DNA of 8,891 bases, from contig JBPEXY010000294.1 of NCBI GenBank assembly GCA_052031065.1, forward strand, positions 1 to 8,891. The letters are read 5' to 3'. The stretch is from JBPEXY01 sp052031065 (lineage in GTDB: Bacteria; Pseudomonadota; Gammaproteobacteria; Immundisolibacterales; Immundisolibacteraceae). The notes below the pieces were generated by a model. That model was not told the origin of the DNA and made no database searches. It saw nothing but the letters and a program-made list of their open reading frames with translations. Shown in pieces: positions 6,901-8,891 of the stretch. Position numbers and translations under genes: made by a program. Every line of letters starts with the position of its first letter. Position 1 is the first letter of the stretch.

Positions 6901-7877
6901 AACTTCACCAGCGCTGGGCAGAGACCAGCCATCAGATTCGTCGGTTGCGTGACAATCCGCTGCTGGCTACCGAAGAGTTCGAACGGCTTGCCGATGACAG
7001 CGATCCTGGACTCCTGCCGGAGCTGACTTTCAAACTTGAAACACCTTTAGCAGCTACTTCCGGCCAGAAGCCGTCAGACCGGCCACGCATTGCAATTCTG
7101 CGCGAGCAGGGGGTTAATGGTCACCGGGAGATGGCCGCTGCATTTGACGCCGCTGGTTTTGACGCAGTGGATCTGCACATGAGCGACATTATTGCCGGAC
7201 GGGTCGACCTGACTGGCTTCCGTGGTCTTGCTGCCTGTGGCGGCTTTTCGTTTGGCGATGTTCTCGGAGCCGGGCGCGGCTGGGCCAGCACTATCCTCCA
7301 CAATGAACGCGCCAGCGATACTTTTCGCAGTTTTTTTCAGCGCCCCGATACCTTCGCGCTGGGGGTTTGTAATGGTTGCCAGATGATGTCCCAACTGCGG
7401 GAGCTGATTCCCGGTGCAGAAAACTGGCCCGATTTTGTTCGCAACCAGAGCCAACAGTTTGAAGCGCGGTTGTCGCTGGTGCGTGTCGAGCAGAGTCCGT
7501 CGATTTTTTTCACCGGTATGGCCGGTTCACTGCTGCCGGTAGTGGTCTCCCATGGTGAGGGACGCGTAGCTGCTGATGGGGCGGGTTTAGACTCGTTGAA
7601 TAGCGCCAGGCAGGTGGCACTGAGTTTCGCTGATGGTTATGGCCAGGTGGCGCAGCGCTACCCGGCCAACCCCAACGGTTCACCGGGCGGAGCTACTGCA
7701 GTTACCACCGGCGATGGCCGATTCACCATTATGATGCCGCATCCTGAGCGTGTGTTTCGTGGTAGCCAGCTATCATGGAAACCGCCGCAGTGGGGTGATG
7801 CCAGTCCCTGGATGACCATGTTCAACAACGCCTACCGCTGGTGTACTAGTCAAGAGTTATCCATACCAAACGGATAG
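3918..7877 (+). CDS. purL: Phosphoribosylformylglycinamidine synthase, single-chain form
   Basis: PurL converts FGAR, glutamine and ATP to FGAM, step 4 of purine synthesis, in the cytoplasm. At 1319 residues it is the large fused form (E. coli 1295), not the PurS/PurQ/PurL three-part enzyme. Order: PurS-like N-terminal domain with SPWSSKATEI (about 97-106); linker and start of the synthase core with QINSEHCRHK (about 225-234); KVETHNHPTA with His309 and His311; GAATGSGGEIRDEGATGRGS; IAGGMGNIR; a second synthase half with VGKDSLSMAT; and a class I glutamine amidotransferase from about 1054. The amidotransferase triad is nucleophile Cys1151 in GVCNGCQM, with His1275 and Glu1277 in PHPERVFR. The start is GTG, with GAGAGGG at 3904-3910 overlapping the purC stop, which suggests coupled translation. 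A short AT-rich stretch lies at 6781-6845. Otherwise it is intact and conventional. Confidence 0.98.
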   Translation: MSQTPAFVRYDFSGNQAWPDFRLQQQGQLLAEQLPGLTDLQATDHYFCEFDQPLTDSQQQRLSEIVVGKVDKSASAIELSGFEKASVLVIPRGGSQSPWSSKATEILRLCGFHSLQRIERGTRLTLSGANADELLEFASSGKLAIYDRMTEQLVAADFDPAIIFQHAEAPPLQTISVREQGAQALHEANQQMGLALSGEEIDYLLDFYLQAGRDPTDAELMMFAQINSEHCRHKIFNASWEIDGQPQAHSLFEMIRNTHQQHPHGTVVAYSDNSSVIEGRTGSSFEPAADSVYRSESQLNHILMKVETHNHPTAIAPLPGAATGSGGEIRDEGATGRGSRPKSGLAGFSVSNLRIPQALQPWEQEYGRPERIASSLQIMIDGPIGAAAFNNEFGRPNLSGYFRTYEQQVDGMVRGYHKPIMIAGGMGNIRADQTEKFSADAGALVIQLGGPAMPIGVGGGAASSMATGANDAELDFDSVQRHNPEMQRRCQEVIDACWRQGQYNPIRSIHDVGAGGLSNAVPELINDAGRGGALQLRNIHSVDSGMTPLQLWSNEAQERYVMLVDADRLDDFAQLCDRERCPFAVLGEVTDEPRLQVYDRQFGNNTVDMPLPVLLGKPPRMERSAIFPVDGGDKLALESIDIDDAVNRLLALPTIADKSFLITIGDRSVGGLVARDQMVGPWQVPVADVAVTHADFDHHHGEAMAMGERTPVALIDSPAAARLAVTEAVTNLLAADINDLGEVKLSANWMAACGDPLEDGKLYQAVRTVGLEFCPALGLSIPVGKDSLSMATRWQQKGVDKRVQAPVSLIISAFAPVTDVRNTLTPLLDTDTPATLGLIDLSVGRNRLGGSCLAQVYNQIGDEPADCDDPEQLKRFAGLIIEARRAGLLRSYHDRSDGGLFITLAEMAFASRCGLEIDLKPLTPEAGHEALLGVLFSEEPGAVVQVAESDADHFYRLLEKWHLSDCFAKIGSVKKEPVLAFLRGPVPVLERSLTELHQRWAETSHQIRRLRDNPLLATEEFERLADDSDPGLLPELTFKLETPLAATSGQKPSDRPRIAILREQGVNGHREMAAAFDAAGFDAVDLHMSDIIAGRVDLTGFRGLAACGGFSFGDVLGAGRGWASTILHNERASDTFRSFFQRPDTFALGVCNGCQMMSQLRELIPGAENWPDFVRNQSQQFEARLSLVRVEQSPSIFFTGMAGSLLPVVVSHGEGRVAADGAGLDSLNSARQVALSFADGYGQVAQRYPANPNGSPGGATAVTTGDGRFTIMMPHPERVFRGSQLSWKPPQWGDASPWMTMFNNAYRWCTSQELSIPNG

Positions 7878-7897
7878 CTTAAACCGGGAGAGGAGTG

Positions 7898-8266
7898 ATG
7901 ACCGCTGATGACCTGATCGGAGCCTGGAAGCTGGAAGGCTGGGATGCCATCAATGAACAGAACGAGACCATTCAGCCCTACGGTGATGCACCCGGTGGTT
8001 TCATTATGTACACACCTGATGGCTACATGTCGGCACAGATACGCGGTAACGGAGGCGATGGGGTAACCCCCGAGGGCTTATTTCTGGCCTACGCCGGACC
8101 CTACGAAATCGACGGTGAAACGGTGATTCACAAGGTCGAGATTGCTAACTGGCATCCGCTTGTGGGTAGCGATCAGCCGCGTCAGGCCAGTTTTGACGGT
8201 GACCAGCTGACTCTCTCCGCTGAGGCGCGAGGGCTGCGCCATTTTATTCGCTGGCGCAAAACCTAG
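7898..8266 (+). CDS. Small lipocalin-like domain protein
   Basis: This predicted soluble protein of 122 residues has no signal peptide or membrane segment. Features typical of the lipocalin-like (Lipocalin_5 type) family are LIGAWKLEGW at 6-15 (the short Gly-X-Trp start of the barrel), PYGDAPGGFIMYTPDGYMSAQI at about 28-48 (the family's 'G-x-hydrophobic-x-Tyr-x-x-Asp-Gly' strand pair), AGPYEIDGETVIHKVEIANWHP at about 66-87, and a closing FDGDQLTLS strand near 99-107. Members are thought to bind small hydrophobic ligands; the ligand here is unknown. I chose ATG 7898 because GGGAG at 7886-7890 is 7 bases upstream; an adjacent in-frame GTG at 7895 would add one residue. It lies 20 bases after purL, so it is probably on the purine transcript, although its link to purines is not evident. 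A functional tie to the following UbiD-type gene is possible but not shown. Confidence 0.8.
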   Translation: MTADDLIGAWKLEGWDAINEQNETIQPYGDAPGGFIMYTPDGYMSAQIRGNGGDGVTPEGLFLAYAGPYEIDGETVIHKVEIANWHPLVGSDQPRQASFDGDQLTLSAEARGLRHFIRWRKT

Positions 8267-8279
8267 CAGGGCATTTCGT

Positions 8280-8313
8280 TCGGGGTGGACGTCGCTTTGC
8301 GTTCTGCCCCCGA
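8280..8313 (+). repeat. Imperfect hairpin downstream of the lipocalin-like gene
   Basis: TCGGGG at 8280-8285 is complementary to CCCCGA at 8308-8313, and inside it GGACG at 8287-8291 pairs with CGTTC at 8300-8304 (one G-T wobble), leaving an 8-base loop and a small asymmetric internal bulge. It starts 13 bases after the stop codon of the lipocalin-like gene, where a transcript end would be expected. No U-tract follows (the next bases are CATAATTCC), so it is not a canonical intrinsic terminator. It could stabilise the 3' end of the purC-purL transcript or attenuate read-through. Confidence 0.35.
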
Positions 8314-8322
8314 CATAATTCC

Positions 8323-8351
8323 TGATCAACAGCGACAGGTCCATGTATCAT
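8323..8351 (+). promoter_or_regulatory. Weak candidate promoter for the UbiD-family gene
   Basis: TATCAT at 8346-8351 matches the -10 consensus at 5 of 6 positions; 17 bases upstream TGATCA at 8323-8328 matches -35 at only 3 of 6. A second -10-like hexamer, CATAAT at 8314-8319, has no -35 partner. The 118-base gap is the largest between genes here, so an independent start is reasonable, but the elements are poor. A short inverted repeat, CAGGT 8336-8340 with ACCTG 8358-8362, straddles the -10. Confidence 0.2.
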
Positions 8352-8384
8352 CTCTCCACCTGAAATAGACGAGGAGGGGAGACC

Positions 8385-8891
8385 ATGGCTTATCAGGATC
8401 TCGGGCAATATGTTGCCAGTCTGGCACGTACCGGAGAGTTACTGGAAATCGACGTTGAAGTCGATCCAGTTGAAGAACTTGGGGCGATCTGTCGCAAGGT
8501 GCTGGACGAAAACGGCCCGGCAATTCTGTTTAACGACGTTAAGGGTTACGACTATCCAGTCCTTGCCAACATGTTGGCAACGCCGGAAAGAATCGCCCAG
8601 GCGTTCGAAGTACCGGTGGATTCGCTGACTGAGGAGTACACCAAACGTACCACTGGCGCTGACCTGCAAAGCCAGCCGATGGTTGACACTGGCCCCTGCA
8701 AGGAGGTGACGATCAGTTCCGACCAGCTTGATATCAAAAAGCTGATCCCGCAGATTCTGTCCAATCCGGATGACGGCGGTGCCTATCTCAATTATGGCCT
8801 GGTGATCATGAAAGACCCGGACACCGGTCGTCGCAATATGGGCATCTACCGCATGCAGATACGTGACAACAACCGTACCGGGCTCTGGTCC
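8385..8891 (+). CDS. UbiD-family decarboxylase, N-terminal part (cut by window edge)
   Basis: UbiD-family enzymes use prenylated FMN to (de)carboxylate aromatic or alpha,beta-unsaturated acids. The frame is open from ATG 8385 to the window end, giving 169 residues of a family usually near 450-520. The start MAYQDLGQYVASLARTGEL is typical, and a strong GAGGAGGGGA at 8371-8380 sits just upstream. Seen in order: GPAILFNDVKGYDYPVLANM near 44-63, ISSDQLDIKKLIPQI near 110-124, DDGGAYLNYGLVI near 129-141, and the cofactor/metal-loop motif RRNMGIYRMQ at 149-158 (Asn151 and Arg156 correspond to conserved cofactor-site residues). The DGGAYL and IYRMQ forms, and the absence of the IYRQQ...RW form of ubiquinone-type UbiD, suggest a catabolic-type decarboxylase rather than true UbiD. 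That is inference; the catalytic Glu-Arg-Glu region is beyond the edge. No ubiX-like flavin prenyltransferase lies in the window. Confidence 0.9.
   Translation, partial: MAYQDLGQYVASLARTGELLEIDVEVDPVEELGAICRKVLDENGPAILFNDVKGYDYPVLANMLATPERIAQAFEVPVDSLTEEYTKRTTGADLQSQPMVDTGPCKEVTISSDQLDIKKLIPQILSNPDDGGAYLNYGLVIMKDPDTGRRNMGIYRMQIRDNNRTGLWS

Noticed and set aside
7327..7513. T7 homopolymers in the purL amidotransferase region as possible frameshift sites
   Set aside because: The reading frame and catalytic motifs continue correctly through both runs, so there is no sign of a frameshift or programmed slippage.
1..8891. Mobile elements, CRISPR arrays, tRNA or rRNA genes, toxin-antitoxin or phage-defence genes
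   Set aside because: No transposase, integrase, regularly spaced repeat, RNA-gene signature or defence-type protein was found on either strand.

Overview
The window looks like chromosomal core sequence from a gammaproteobacterium. The gene order dapA, bamC-like lipoprotein, metallo-beta-lactamase-fold hydrolase, purC is the order I know from Pseudomonas-type genomes. PurL is the long fused single-chain enzyme typical of Gram-negative bacteria, and a Bam-complex lipoprotein implies an outer membrane. By eye the coding sequence is moderately GC-rich, with one very AT-rich gap in front of purC. The species cannot be named from the sequence alone.

Layout, all genes on the + strand: (1) 1-208, no convincing gene, with several imperfect hairpins and a candidate dapA promoter. 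(2) 209-1084 dapA, lysine/diaminopimelate biosynthesis. (3) 1174-2280 bamC-like outer-membrane lipoprotein. (4) 2321-3109 MBL-fold hydrolase of the YycJ/WalJ-like type. (5) 3110-3162, AT-rich presumed promoter. (6) 3171-3905 purC. (7) 3918-7877 purL, 12 bases after purC. (8) 7898-8266 small lipocalin-like protein, 20 bases after purL. (9) 8267-8384, gap with an imperfect hairpin. (10) 8385 to the window edge, the first 169 residues of a UbiD-family decarboxylase.

The genes fall into three groups. The first is cell-envelope supply: DapA feeds diaminopimelate to peptidoglycan and lysine, and BamC belongs to the outer-membrane protein assembly machine. The second is de novo purine synthesis: PurL catalyses step 4 and PurC the SAICAR step, as a tight two-gene unit with its own AT-rich upstream region. 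The third, less defined, group is the lipocalin-like protein and the UbiD-family decarboxylase, which may start a different (aromatic acid) metabolic segment continuing past the edge.

I found no mobile element, CRISPR array, tRNA, rRNA, pseudogene or clear intrinsic terminator. Most of the window is well-known housekeeping biology and I see no strong evidence for a new system. The points most worth following are the UbiD/lipocalin junction, the AT-rich purC leader, the structured dapA upstream region and an altered residue in the DapA lysine site.
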